Part shown: positions 53,334-61,209 of the stretch, one piece after another | How the letters are laid out: each line of letters opens with the position of its first letter | Numbering within the stretch: position 1 is the stretch's first letter | NCBI GenBank assembly: GCA_035624785.1 | Contig: DASPQV010000025.1 | Location: 62,001 to 126,000 of the forward strand | Direction: 5' to 3' | Source: JAJZNI01 sp035624785 | GTDB lineage: Bacteria > Chloroflexota > Dormibacteria > Aeolococcales > Aeolococcaceae | Length of the DNA: 64,000 nucleotides | Translations under genes and position numbers: made by a program | Notes under the pieces: generated by a model | What the model was told of the DNA's origin: nothing | Seen by the model: only the letters and a program-made list of their open reading frames with translations | The model's database searches: none

Positions 53334-53411
53334 GCTCGCACCGCCCCGGAGGTGGTGGTCTCCCCTCCCCAACCAGGTTTGGGACACCACAGTCCGGAGC
53401 AGGAGATGGGC

Positions 53412-54770
53412 TCAGCTGGCCATCCGGCAGAGGCGCTCGACGATGGCCGCAGCGTGCTCCTCGTGCTCCGGCTTCATGAGCACGCTGCGCAGGACCCGGA
53501 CAGGGCCATCCGAGGCGGGGATGTCGGGGTGCCGCCGGTGGAACGCCGCGGCGTCGACCCGGGCGACGCTCAGGTACGCGGGCTCGCCGGCGGTCATCGC
53601 CCGCTCGAACAGCCGCTGGCTGGCGGCGTCGACCTCATCCCCCGTCATGCCCGCCTGCCACGGGAAGTAGGTGACGATGTCCAGCTCCGGCTCCTGGTGG
53701 AGGCGGAGGCATCCCGAGACGCGGACTGATTCAGCGAAGCCCAGAGCCGCCCGGCGGCAGGCGGCGAGCACCGGGCCCAAGCCGGAGTCGGTGAGCGGGA
53801 AGAGCTGGAGGGTCGCCCAGAGCGCCGCCGCCGCCGCCCCGGCACGGGAGCACTCCAGGCTTATCTCGCCGAGATGGAGATCGCGGGAGGTGAAGTAGGT
53901 GTACGGCGAGTCGTGCCGGTAGAAACGGGCCACCGAGGGGTCCGGGAAGAGCACGCAGCCGCAGCCGTAGGGCTGAAGGCCGTGCTTGTGGGGATCGACG
54001 ACAGCGGAGTCGCACCGGGCGATCGCCCGGAACTCCTCGCCGGGAATGCCCGACGCGCCCGACCAGGCGAGGATGGCGTAGAAGCCCCCGTAGGCGGCGT
54101 CGACGTGGATCCGGACGCCGTAGCGCTCCCGCAGCGCCAGCGCCTGGTGGATCGGGTCCACGCCACCCAGGGCGGTGGTGCCGGCGGTCAGCACCACGGT
54201 CCCGATCCGGCCGGTGCGCAGGGCCCCCTCGAGGGCGTCGAGATCCATGCGTCCCCGTTCGTCACTCGGGATCCGCACCCCGGTGACACCGAGCAGGTGA
54301 CACATCCGCCCGTGGGTGTAGTGGGCCTCGTCGCTGTAGGCGATGGCCGCCTCAGGGTGGAGCTCCCGGGCGACGAAGAGGGCCTCCAGGTTGGCGATGG
54401 TCCCACTGGAGGTGAGGTGGCCCAGGAAGTCGGCGGGCAGATGGAGCATGGCGGCGATCTGCGCCACTACCTCCCGCTCCATCGCCGCCGTCGCCGGCCC
54501 GCCGTCGAGCGCGTGGTTGTTGGGGTTGATGAGCATGGCCATCAGGTAGGCGGCGGCGGCCACGGGGTGGGGCGGTTTCATCATCTGGCCCGCGTAGCTG
54601 GGATGGAAGAAGGGATAGTTGTCCCGGAGCCGCCGGCCCAGCTCTTCGAGGACCGCTGCAGACCTCTCGGGGTCCGCGATCACCGAGGGATGGGTGGAGA
54701 AGGCGCTCCAGCGGGACTCCCAGCTCTCCACGGCGTCGACGGCCTGCTCCAGCGAGGCGATGAGGTCCAC
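53412..54770 (-). CDS. PLP-dependent group II decarboxylase
   Basis: The protein is 452 residues. The PLP-binding Lys262 is in VVDPHKHGLQPYG; His150 (SDEAHYTHGR) stacks on the ring and Asp224 (HVDAAYG) contacts the pyridine N, the usual group II decarboxylase features. PFFHPSYAGQMMKPPHPVAAAAYLMAMLINPNNHALDGGP at the N-terminus is a domain-swapped lid region. Candidate substrates in this family are glutamate, aromatic amino acids, diaminobutyrate or cysteine sulfinate; nothing here selects one. No transporter is adjacent on the same strand. Confidence 0.85.
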   Translation of the reverse strand: MDLIASLEQAVDAVESWESRWSAFSTHPSVIADPERSAAVLEELGRRLRDNYPFFHPSYAGQMMKPPHPVAAAAYLMAMLINPNNHALDGGPATAAMEREVVAQIAAMLHLPADFLGHLTSSGTIANLEALFVARELHPEAAIAYSDEAHYTHGRMCHLLGVTGVRIPSDERGRMDLDALEGALRTGRIGTVVLTAGTTALGGVDPIHQALALRERYGVRIHVDAAYGGFYAILAWSGASGIPGEEFRAIARCDSAVVDPHKHGLQPYGCGCVLFPDPSVARFYRHDSPYTYFTSRDLHLGEISLECSRAGAAAAALWATLQLFPLTDSGLGPVLAACRRAALGFAESVRVSGCLRLHQEPELDIVTYFPWQAGMTGDEVDAASQRLFERAMTAGEPAYLSVARVDAAAFHRRHPDIPASDGPVRVLRSVLMKPEHEEHAAAIVERLCRMAS

Positions 54771-54918
54771 GGCCGGCCGAGTCTACGGCGCCTCTCGGGG
54801 TGGAGCGGGCGCGGCCACCCGGTCGGCGAGGTGAGCCGAGTGCAGAACCGCCATCGCCTCCGAACACTCCATGTCTGGCGCCGGGGCACGCCAGGGCGGC
54901 CTCGGTCCGGCGCCCGGG

Positions 54919-54961
54919 TTGCATGCGCGAGAGACATGCGCTATATTGCCTATCGCAATAT
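54919..54961 (+). promoter_or_regulatory. promoter and PadR-type operator of the PadR-DrrAB operon
   Basis: TTGCAT (54919-54924), exactly 17 bp, then TATATT (54942-54947) make a good sigma-A-type promoter. The inverted repeat ATATTGC-CTATC-GCAATAT (54943-54961) overlaps the -10, the predicted start near 54954 and the ATG at 54960. A PadR dimer bound here would block its own transcription. The mRNA leader would be about 5 bases. Confidence 0.75.
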
Positions 54962-55646
54962 GGCGCATCGCCCATCATCCCACCCGGGAAGCATCATCGC
55001 CCTCGCCGCCCTCGCCCTGCTCTCGGAGAGGCCGCTCCACCCCTACGAGATGCAGCGGCTGATGCGTGACCGGCACAAGGACTACGCCGAGGGGAAGACG
55101 CGGGCCCTGTACCGAGCCATCGGCGAGTTGGAGTCCCTGGGCTGGATCGAGCCCGCCGAGACGACCCGCGAGGGCCGGCGGCCGGAGAGGACCGTGTACC
55201 AGATCACCCGGGACGGCCAGGAGGCGCTGGAGGACTGGCTCTCCGACCTCCTGGAGCGCCCGACGGCCGAGTACACGCCGTTCACGGTTGCCGTCGGCCA
55301 CGTGGCCTACCTGCCCCAGGACCGGGCTCTCGCCGCGCTCCAGGCCCGGCTGGTGCAGCTCCGAGCGCGGCTCGCGGCTCATGAGGAGGCCTCGGCCGCG
55401 CTCCAGCAGGACCTCCACCTGCCCCGCATCGTCCTACTCGAGCTGGAGCACGAGCGGGCGCTGGGCGAGGCGGAGCTGCGCTGGGTGGCGTCGTTGGTGG
55501 ACGACATCCGCTCCGGGCGCCTCTGCTGGAATGAGGAGATCCTGCGCGCCGAGTTCCAGGCCATCCACGAAGCGGAGATGGCCCGGCGTGCCCGCCATCA
55601 CGCCACCGCCACCGTCCGCGAGACGACAGGAGAGCCCCATCGATGA
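54960..55646 (+). CDS. PadR-family transcriptional regulator
   Basis: The protein is 228 residues from the ATG at 54960; an in-frame ATG at 54936 lies upstream of the predicted transcription start and is rejected. The N-terminal winged helix is LALLSERPLHPYEMQRLMRDRHKDYAEGKTRALYRAIGELESLGWIEP, then VYQITRDGQEALEDWLSDLL. The C-terminal helices from about residue 110 (LQARLVQLRARLAAHEEASAALQQ) are the PadR dimerisation region. It probably represses itself and the efflux pump that follows in the same operon. The stop overlaps the ATPase start. Confidence 0.93.
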   Translation: MAHRPSSHPGSIIALAALALLSERPLHPYEMQRLMRDRHKDYAEGKTRALYRAIGELESLGWIEPAETTREGRRPERTVYQITRDGQEALEDWLSDLLERPTAEYTPFTVAVGHVAYLPQDRALAALQARLVQLRARLAAHEEASAALQQDLHLPRIVLLELEHERALGEAELRWVASLVDDIRSGRLCWNEEILRAEFQAIHEAEMARRARHHATATVRETTGEPHR

Positions 55647-56590
55647 TCCACACCCGAGCATTGCGACGCGTCTTCCGAGGCCGCAAGTCGACCGTCGAGG
55701 CCGTGGCCGGCGTCGACCTGAACGTACCCCAGGGCCAGACCTTCGGCTTCCTCGGCCCCAACGGAGCCGGCAAGACCACGACGCTCCGGATGCTGGCCAC
55801 GCTGCTGCCTCCAACCAGCGGCGAGGCCCAGGTGGCCGGCTGCGACCTGCGCCGCGAGCCGGCCCGGGTGCGGGAGCGGATCGGTTATGTGAGCCAGGAG
55901 GGGAGCAGCTTCGAGGATGCGACGGGAAGGGCCGAGCTGGTGATCCAGGGCCGCCTCTACGGGATGTCCCGTGCCGAGGCCGGGCGGCGCGCCGGCGAGC
56001 TCCTTCAGTCCCTGGAGCTCACCGACTGCGCGGACCGCAAGACCAAGACGTACTCCGGCGGCCAGAAGCGCCGCCTGGACGTCGGCATCGGGCTGATGCA
56101 CCTCCCCCAGCTGCTCTTCCTCGACGAGCCCACCACCGGCCTGGATCCCCAGAGCCGAGCCCGGATGTGGGACGAGGTGCGGCGGCTGCGCGACGCCGGG
56201 ACCACCGTGTTCCTGACCACCCACTATCTCGAGGAGGCCGACGCGCTCTGCGATCGGATCGCCATCATCGACCACGGCCGGATCGTCGCCGAGGGCACCC
56301 CCGAGGAGCTGAAGCGCCGGGTGGCCGGCGACGTCGTCGTGGTCGGCACCGAGGGCAGCCCGGCCACCACCCGCAAGCTCCTCCTCGAGCAAGGCTTCGT
56401 GCGAGAGCTGAGCGAGGAGGACGGGACTCTCCGCCTCTACGTCGACCGCGGCGAGACCGCGATGCCCCAGATCATCCGGATCCTCGACGGTGCCGGGATC
56501 ACCCTGACCGCGCTGTCGCTGCACCGTCCCAGCCTGGACGACGTCTTCCTCCGCCAGACCGGGCGCTCGCTGCGCGAGACCGCAGCCTGA
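55643..56590 (+). CDS. ABC efflux transporter ATP-binding protein, DrrA-like
   Basis: The protein is 315 residues from an ATG that overlaps the PadR stop. It has Walker A GPNGAGKTTT (38-47), signature YSGGQKRRLDVGIGL, Walker B LLFLDEPTTGLDPQSR and a C-terminal domain of about 90 residues typical of DrrA/NodI. It powers the permease that follows, as in daunorubicin-type drug or lipid efflux. GTGAGCCAGGAGGG is part of the coding sequence, not a site. The exported compound is unknown. Confidence 0.94.
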   Translation: MIHTRALRRVFRGRKSTVEAVAGVDLNVPQGQTFGFLGPNGAGKTTTLRMLATLLPPTSGEAQVAGCDLRREPARVRERIGYVSQEGSSFEDATGRAELVIQGRLYGMSRAEAGRRAGELLQSLELTDCADRKTKTYSGGQKRRLDVGIGLMHLPQLLFLDEPTTGLDPQSRARMWDEVRRLRDAGTTVFLTTHYLEEADALCDRIAIIDHGRIVAEGTPEELKRRVAGDVVVVGTEGSPATTRKLLLEQGFVRELSEEDGTLRLYVDRGETAMPQIIRILDGAGITLTALSLHRPSLDDVFLRQTGRSLRETAA

Positions 56591-56608
56591 ATCAAGGAGC
56601 ACAGCAAC

Positions 56609-57370
56609 GTGAAGCTGCTTCGCGACACCTGGTTGATGTTCCTCCGCTACCTGATGATCTTCCTGGGCAACCCGGCCTGGGTGATCATCGGGGTGGCCCA
56701 ACCCGTCCTCTACCTGCTTCTCTTCGCCCCGCTGCTCAAGTCCCTGGTGCACATCCCCGGCTTTCCGCCGGGGGGCGCCTACAACGTCTTCGTGCCCGGC
56801 CTGCTGATCCAGCTCGGCCTCTTCGGGGCCAGCGGGGTCGGCTTCGGCCTGATCGCCGAGCTCCGCGAGGGTGTCATCGAGAGGTTCCGGGTCACCCCGT
56901 GCAGCCGCCTTGCCCTGCTGCTCGGCCGCGCGCTCCGCGACATCCTCACCCTGCTCATCCAGTCCGGCATCCTCCTGGCGCTATCGGTTCCTTTCGGCCT
57001 CCGACCCACCGCTGCCGGGGTGCTGGTGATGCTCGGCCTGGTGGCCCTGATCGGCCTCGGCATGGCATCGCTCGCCTACGCCGCCGCCCTCTGGCTGAGG
57101 GACGAGAACTCCTACGCGCCCCTCGTCTTCACCCTCTCGCTACCCCTCCTGCTGCTCTCCGGAGTGCTGCTCCCGCTCCAGCTCGCCCCCGACTGGCTGC
57201 AGCACATCGCCCAGGCCAACCCGCTCTCCTATGCCGTCACCGCCGCCCGCGATGTCTTCAACGGCAACGGGGGTTCGGTGGACGTCGTCAAGGGCTTGGC
57301 GATCATGGCGGCCCTGGCGCTGGTCGGCATCGCGGTGGGCGCGAGACGCTTCGCCCGCGCCATCGCCTAG
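56609..57370 (+). CDS. ABC-2 type efflux permease, DrrB-like
   Basis: The protein is 253 residues with six hydrophobic spans, starting at GTG 56609 after AAGGAGCACAG. ELREGVIERFRVTPCSRLALLLGRALRDI is the conserved ABC-2/DrrB motif. LLLLSGVLLPLQLAPDWLQHIAQANPLSYAVTAAR is the re-entrant region before the last span. It pairs with the DrrA-like ATPase to export an unknown compound. Third gene of the PadR operon. Confidence 0.93.
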   Translation: MKLLRDTWLMFLRYLMIFLGNPAWVIIGVAQPVLYLLLFAPLLKSLVHIPGFPPGGAYNVFVPGLLIQLGLFGASGVGFGLIAELREGVIERFRVTPCSRLALLLGRALRDILTLLIQSGILLALSVPFGLRPTAAGVLVMLGLVALIGLGMASLAYAAALWLRDENSYAPLVFTLSLPLLLLSGVLLPLQLAPDWLQHIAQANPLSYAVTAARDVFNGNGGSVDVVKGLAIMAALALVGIAVGARRFARAIA

Positions 57371-57472
57371 CCGGCTGGCCTGGCAGCGGGCCACGGCCCC
57401 TCAGGGATGCCAGATGCCCATCTCGGATCGGCCGCCCGGCGGAGCGGCTCACGGCGTGGTGACCACGGCCCA

Positions 57473-59119
57473 TCAGCCCAGTCGGCCATCGCTGGCGGTG
57501 GTCATCGGGTAGCCGTTGCGCACGTAGAAGAGCAGCTTGCCGACGACATGCAGGCTGAAGTTCGCGCTCACGTAGTCGCGAAGAGGCGGGTCCGGGGGAA
57601 TGTACCAATACTGGAAGGGCGTGGTCGTCACCATGTAGTCGGATCGTTCGACCATCAGCGTCCAGAGCTGCTCGGCGCCGGTGGAGCCGAATCCATATGA
57701 GAGCGTGGCTCCCTCGGGATCGATCATGTCGTTGCAAACCGGCGCGGTCGACACGAACCTGTCGGTGGTCATCAGCAGTCTCGGTGCATCCGAGAGCGTG
57801 CATCCGCCGGCTGGAATCACCCCGTCGACGACGCCAGCGACGTCGCTGGTGGTCAGACTGTGAATCGAGATGACCTGGCTGGTGAACAAGAGGGCGATCG
57901 CCGCCGCGGTGACGGTGATTCCCATCGGTGCGGCGACTGGTGGCTCGCAAAGCCTCGCCAGCGACAGGGCTAGGAGCAGCCCGAGAAAGGGAGCCACGAA
58001 TGCCGTGTACTGGGCGAAGTAGTAGGCCGGAAGGAACTGTGAGAACACCGCCAGCACGGCGGCACCGATGGCAAACCACTCCAAGGGTGGTGGCGGCCGC
58101 CGTGACCGGAGCAGGAAGGATGCCATCACCACCGCCGTGATCACCAGGGTCGCGATGACCGCCGCCTGCGCCCCTCCCCCGAACGCGGAGACGCCGGTGA
58201 TGCTCTCGAGCCGGGCGGGGATCGACACCCGCTGCGCTCCCGGCGCGCTGGCCAATGGCGCGGTCAGCAGATCACGCAGGAAGGACCCGGGTGCGAGGAT
58301 GAAGAACGGAAGGGTGGGGAGGCCGAAACCTGCCACGACACCGGCGAGGAAGGGAAGCAGTCGACGGCGGAGATCGGTCAGGCAGAGCACGGCGAGAACG
58401 ACCACCGGAACGATGGCCGGCGCCTTGACGCTGAGCGCGATCCCGAAGCTGATGCCGCCGAGGAGGACACGGCGCCGCGACCGGGACAAGCAGTCGCCCT
58501 CGAAGATGATCGCCGCGCCGGCGACGGAGAAGAAGTCGACAACCGACTCGAGCAAGCCGCTGCGCAGCGCATACAGCTGGGCCGGATAGAAGGCCATGAT
58601 CCCACAGGCGGCGATCACGGCGGTCGAACCGCGGTGCCTGACGATCCTCCCGATGAGCAGCACGCTGCCCGCTGCCAGAAGCGGCGTGCAGAGGCGCAGG
58701 GCGCCGAGGGCATCGCGGGTGCCAAGCCATTCGGAGAGGAATGCGAATGGGCTGGCCAGCAGCGGAAACCCCGGTGGTTGGAGCAGGTCGAAGTCGCGGT
58801 AGGGCAGGGCTCCGTGGACGAGCCGGACCGATGCCCCGAGCCAGGAGGAGATGTCCGGCGTGAGCCCGAACAGGAATCCCGGGCGCGACAACTGATAGCC
58901 GGTGATGGCAGCGGCGAGCGCGGCGAACACCCATATCAGGACTGTTCTCCGCCGATCGACCTCGTGCGTCGTTCGACCCCCGACCAGATAGCCGTCGCCC
59001 TGGACGGTTGAATCCGAGCCGTCGGCTCGAGGATAGCACCGTCGGCAGCGGACCTCCGGATGCCGCCGCCTCTTCAACCCAGTGGCTGCAACGGCGCTTC
59101 TCGGTTTCAGCCGGCTCAT
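57473..59119 (-). CDS. family 39-like glycosyltransferase membrane protein (paralogue of 18500-20035)
   Basis: The protein is 548 residues from the ATG at 59119 (start uncertain, as the first 60 residues are Arg-rich and unlike the paralogue). About eleven hydrophobic spans follow. The external loop RLVHGALPYRDFDLLQPPGFPLL is nearly the same as in the 18500-20035 protein, and the two share the C-terminal FYVRNGYPM/IYVRDGYP end. Probably transfers a polyprenyl-linked sugar; the acceptor is unknown. It converges on drrB. Confidence 0.72.
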   Translation of the reverse strand: MSRLKPRSAVAATGLKRRRHPEVRCRRCYPRADGSDSTVQGDGYLVGGRTTHEVDRRRTVLIWVFAALAAAITGYQLSRPGFLFGLTPDISSWLGASVRLVHGALPYRDFDLLQPPGFPLLASPFAFLSEWLGTRDALGALRLCTPLLAAGSVLLIGRIVRHRGSTAVIAACGIMAFYPAQLYALRSGLLESVVDFFSVAGAAIIFEGDCLSRSRRRVLLGGISFGIALSVKAPAIVPVVVLAVLCLTDLRRRLLPFLAGVVAGFGLPTLPFFILAPGSFLRDLLTAPLASAPGAQRVSIPARLESITGVSAFGGGAQAAVIATLVITAVVMASFLLRSRRPPPPLEWFAIGAAVLAVFSQFLPAYYFAQYTAFVAPFLGLLLALSLARLCEPPVAAPMGITVTAAAIALLFTSQVISIHSLTTSDVAGVVDGVIPAGGCTLSDAPRLLMTTDRFVSTAPVCNDMIDPEGATLSYGFGSTGAEQLWTLMVERSDYMVTTTPFQYWYIPPDPPLRDYVSANFSLHVVGKLLFYVRNGYPMTTASDGRLG

Positions 59120-59122
59120 CAA

Positions 59123-59568
59123 GGGCTTCGCAGCCGCTGGCGGGTCGGCTCCGGCCGGGCGATGCGACGGCGGACCAGGCTCAGAATCAGCTCGACGACC
59201 CCGGCGAGGCCCTCACCCAGCTGCCCCCCACGACTCCGCGACGCCCGGCCCGGGGCGCAGGGGGTCAGCGACGCCCGGCCCGGGGCGCAGGGGGTCAGCG
59301 CCAGCGGCAACCATGCCGTGGTGGAGGGCTTCAATCTTCCGGCCTGCGCTTCTCGGCCGGCCGCGCGTCCACGACGCCGTGACGTTGGAGGCCACTCTGC
59401 TTCCCAGATTGCCACCAAATGGCCGGGGAGAGGCCAGCCCACTCACGCCACGCTGTAAGGTGAGGTGATAGTCAGTCGATCACATCAGGCGCGCTGTCCT
59501 TTTCCGGGTTCACCGCCTATAGTCCTGCCAACCGGGGGATCGGAGCCGAAGCCTGAAGGGAGTCAGCT
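59123..59568. other. 446-bp segment without a confident gene
   Basis: All readings here are Arg/Pro/Gly-rich and look like shadow frames. The segment holds the 30-bp tandem repeat at 59238-59297. A possible -10 TATAGT (59518-59523) lies before the NCS1 transporter gene, which starts with GGGAG seven bases ahead of the ATG at 59569. No riboswitch consensus is seen. Confidence 0.6.
59238..59297. repeat. 30-bp perfect tandem repeat, two copies
   Basis: The unit, positions 59238-59267, repeats exactly at 59268-59297 (key: GCGACGCCCGGCCCGGGGCG, then CAGGGGGTCA). The GC-rich unit contains CCCGGCCCGGGG and could fold. Its function is unknown; slippage during replication is the simplest origin. Confidence 0.95.
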
Positions 59569-61080
59569 ATGGCGAATCCAGCATCGTCGACAGCCGCAGC
59601 AGCCGCGCGACGGGCTACTCCTGAATCGATCGAGACACCCGAAGAGTACGGCGCGTTTCGACTCGAACAGCGCGGCATCGAGCTGATCCCCGACTCCGAC
59701 CGGACGATGAAGCCCGCGAGCCTCTTCTGGCTCTGGGCGGGGGCGGTGTGGAACGTCGAGTTCTTCGTCTACGGCGCCCTGATGATCGTCTTCGGGCTCT
59801 CCTTCGGCCAGGCGGTGCTGGCGATCCTCATCGGCAACCTCTTCTACGCACTCCTGGGATTCGCGAGCTGGTGGGGAACCGACACCGGGACCACGGCGTT
59901 CATGGTCAGCCGCGCTCCCTTCGGCCGCAACGGCAACCGCCTGCCGTCCCTCTTCAACTGGCTCACCCAGGTGGGCTTCGAGATCGAAGGGATCGTCCTG
60001 GTCGTGTTCATCGTCGAGGCGATGTTCAGCCACCAGGGCGTCGGCTCCCTGAGCGATGCCGCCAAGGCGATCATCATCGTGGTGGCGGTGGCGGTCCAGT
60101 TCGTGGTCCCCTTCCTGGGTCACGCCACCATCAAGTCGGTGCTGCGCTACCTCTCCTTCCTCTTCATCGTGCTGTTCGCGATCCTCGCGATCCTGGTGCT
60201 GCCCCACGTCAATCTCAGCAAGGTCTCGACGGGCACCTCGTGGTGGCTGTGGACCACAGGGCTGGTGCTGATCATCTCCGCGGGCGGCCTGGGCTGGACC
60301 GAGAACGCCGCCGACTACTCGCGCTACCTGCCCCGCGGCACCCGTAAGGCCAGCACCTTCTGGGCGGCCACCCTGGGGCCGGCGATCCCCTCGATCCTCC
60401 TCGAGCTGCTAGGAGCGGCTGCCTTCTCCGTCAGCGCGTTTTCTCACGCGTTCGAGTCCGCTTCGAACGCGGCGACCATCCCCGCTGTGTTCAGCTCCTA
60501 CGCCTCCTGGTTCTTCTGGCCCTTCATGATCGTGGCCCTGCTCCAGCTCTTCTCGATCAACAGCATCGACATGTACTCGTCGGGGGTCACCCTCCAGGCC
60601 ATCGGCATACCCCTCAAGCGCTGGGGCTGCGTCCTGATCGACACCGTGGTGAGCGGCGCGGTCACCGCGCTGGTCATCTTCCAGGGCAAGTTCTACGCGG
60701 ACCTCTCCGGCTTCCTCGACTACATCGTGGTCTGGCTGGGGGCCTGGTTCGGGGTCATGGCGGTGGACTACCTGCTGCGCCGCGGGAGATACGACAGGAC
60801 GTCGCTGGCCGCCCGGGTCGGCGGCCTGTACTGGCGCAACGGCGGCCTCAACTGGCGAGCCCTGCTGGCGCTCATCATCGGCATGGGAGCGGCTCTGATG
60901 TGGACGGACGCGCAGTTCTACGTGCCGTCCTACAACTCCCCGCTCTCTGCCGCCACCGGAGGCGGTGACCTGAGCTGGCTGGTGGGCATCGTGGTCAGCG
61001 CCCTGCTCTACTGGGTGCTCTCGTTCCGCAGCGTCGCCGGGGAGGTCGCCCAGACCGCGGTGGCAGCCTCGGGGAGCTGA
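59569..61080 (+). CDS. NCS1-family cytosine/purine (or related) permease
   Basis: The protein is 503 residues with about twelve hydrophobic spans. The N-terminal FRLEQRGIELIPDSDRTMKPASLFWLWAGAVWNVEFF, GLSFGQAVLAILIGNLFYALLGFASWWGTDTGTTAFMVSRAPFGRNGNRLPSLFNWL and WTENAADYSRYLPRGTRKA are NCS1 marks. It takes up a nucleobase or related small compound with H+ or Na+. GGGAG precedes the ATG. No pyrimidine or purine catabolic gene is adjacent, so the substrate is open. Confidence 0.9.
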   Translation: MANPASSTAAAAARRATPESIETPEEYGAFRLEQRGIELIPDSDRTMKPASLFWLWAGAVWNVEFFVYGALMIVFGLSFGQAVLAILIGNLFYALLGFASWWGTDTGTTAFMVSRAPFGRNGNRLPSLFNWLTQVGFEIEGIVLVVFIVEAMFSHQGVGSLSDAAKAIIIVVAVAVQFVVPFLGHATIKSVLRYLSFLFIVLFAILAILVLPHVNLSKVSTGTSWWLWTTGLVLIISAGGLGWTENAADYSRYLPRGTRKASTFWAATLGPAIPSILLELLGAAAFSVSAFSHAFESASNAATIPAVFSSYASWFFWPFMIVALLQLFSINSIDMYSSGVTLQAIGIPLKRWGCVLIDTVVSGAVTALVIFQGKFYADLSGFLDYIVVWLGAWFGVMAVDYLLRRGRYDRTSLAARVGGLYWRNGGLNWRALLALIIGMGAALMWTDAQFYVPSYNSPLSAATGGGDLSWLVGIVVSALLYWVLSFRSVAGEVAQTAVAASGS

Positions 61081-61112
61081 ACCGATCGGGTCCTGACCTT
61101 GCGCTGCAGGCA

Positions 61113-61141
61113 CGCGGGGGCGGACGCGCTCCGCCCCCGCG
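61113..61141. terminator. strong GC hairpin after the NCS1 gene
   Basis: CGCGGGGGCGGA (61113-61124) and TCCGCCCCCGCG (61130-61141) form a perfect 12-bp stem with a 5-base loop. It is 33 bp after the transporter stop. It lacks a U-tract but is the strongest perfect hairpin I found in the window. Confidence 0.6.
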
Positions 61142-61209
61142 ACCCGGCGGATGGGAGGCCGTCAGCCGCCGGACCTTGTCCCGGCGGCGGCGCTGGCATA
61201 CTGACCAGC

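Noticed and set aside
59460..59568. A TPP or guanidine riboswitch upstream of the NCS1 transporter
   Set aside because: The conserved TPP (CTGAGA) and guanidine-I cores are absent.
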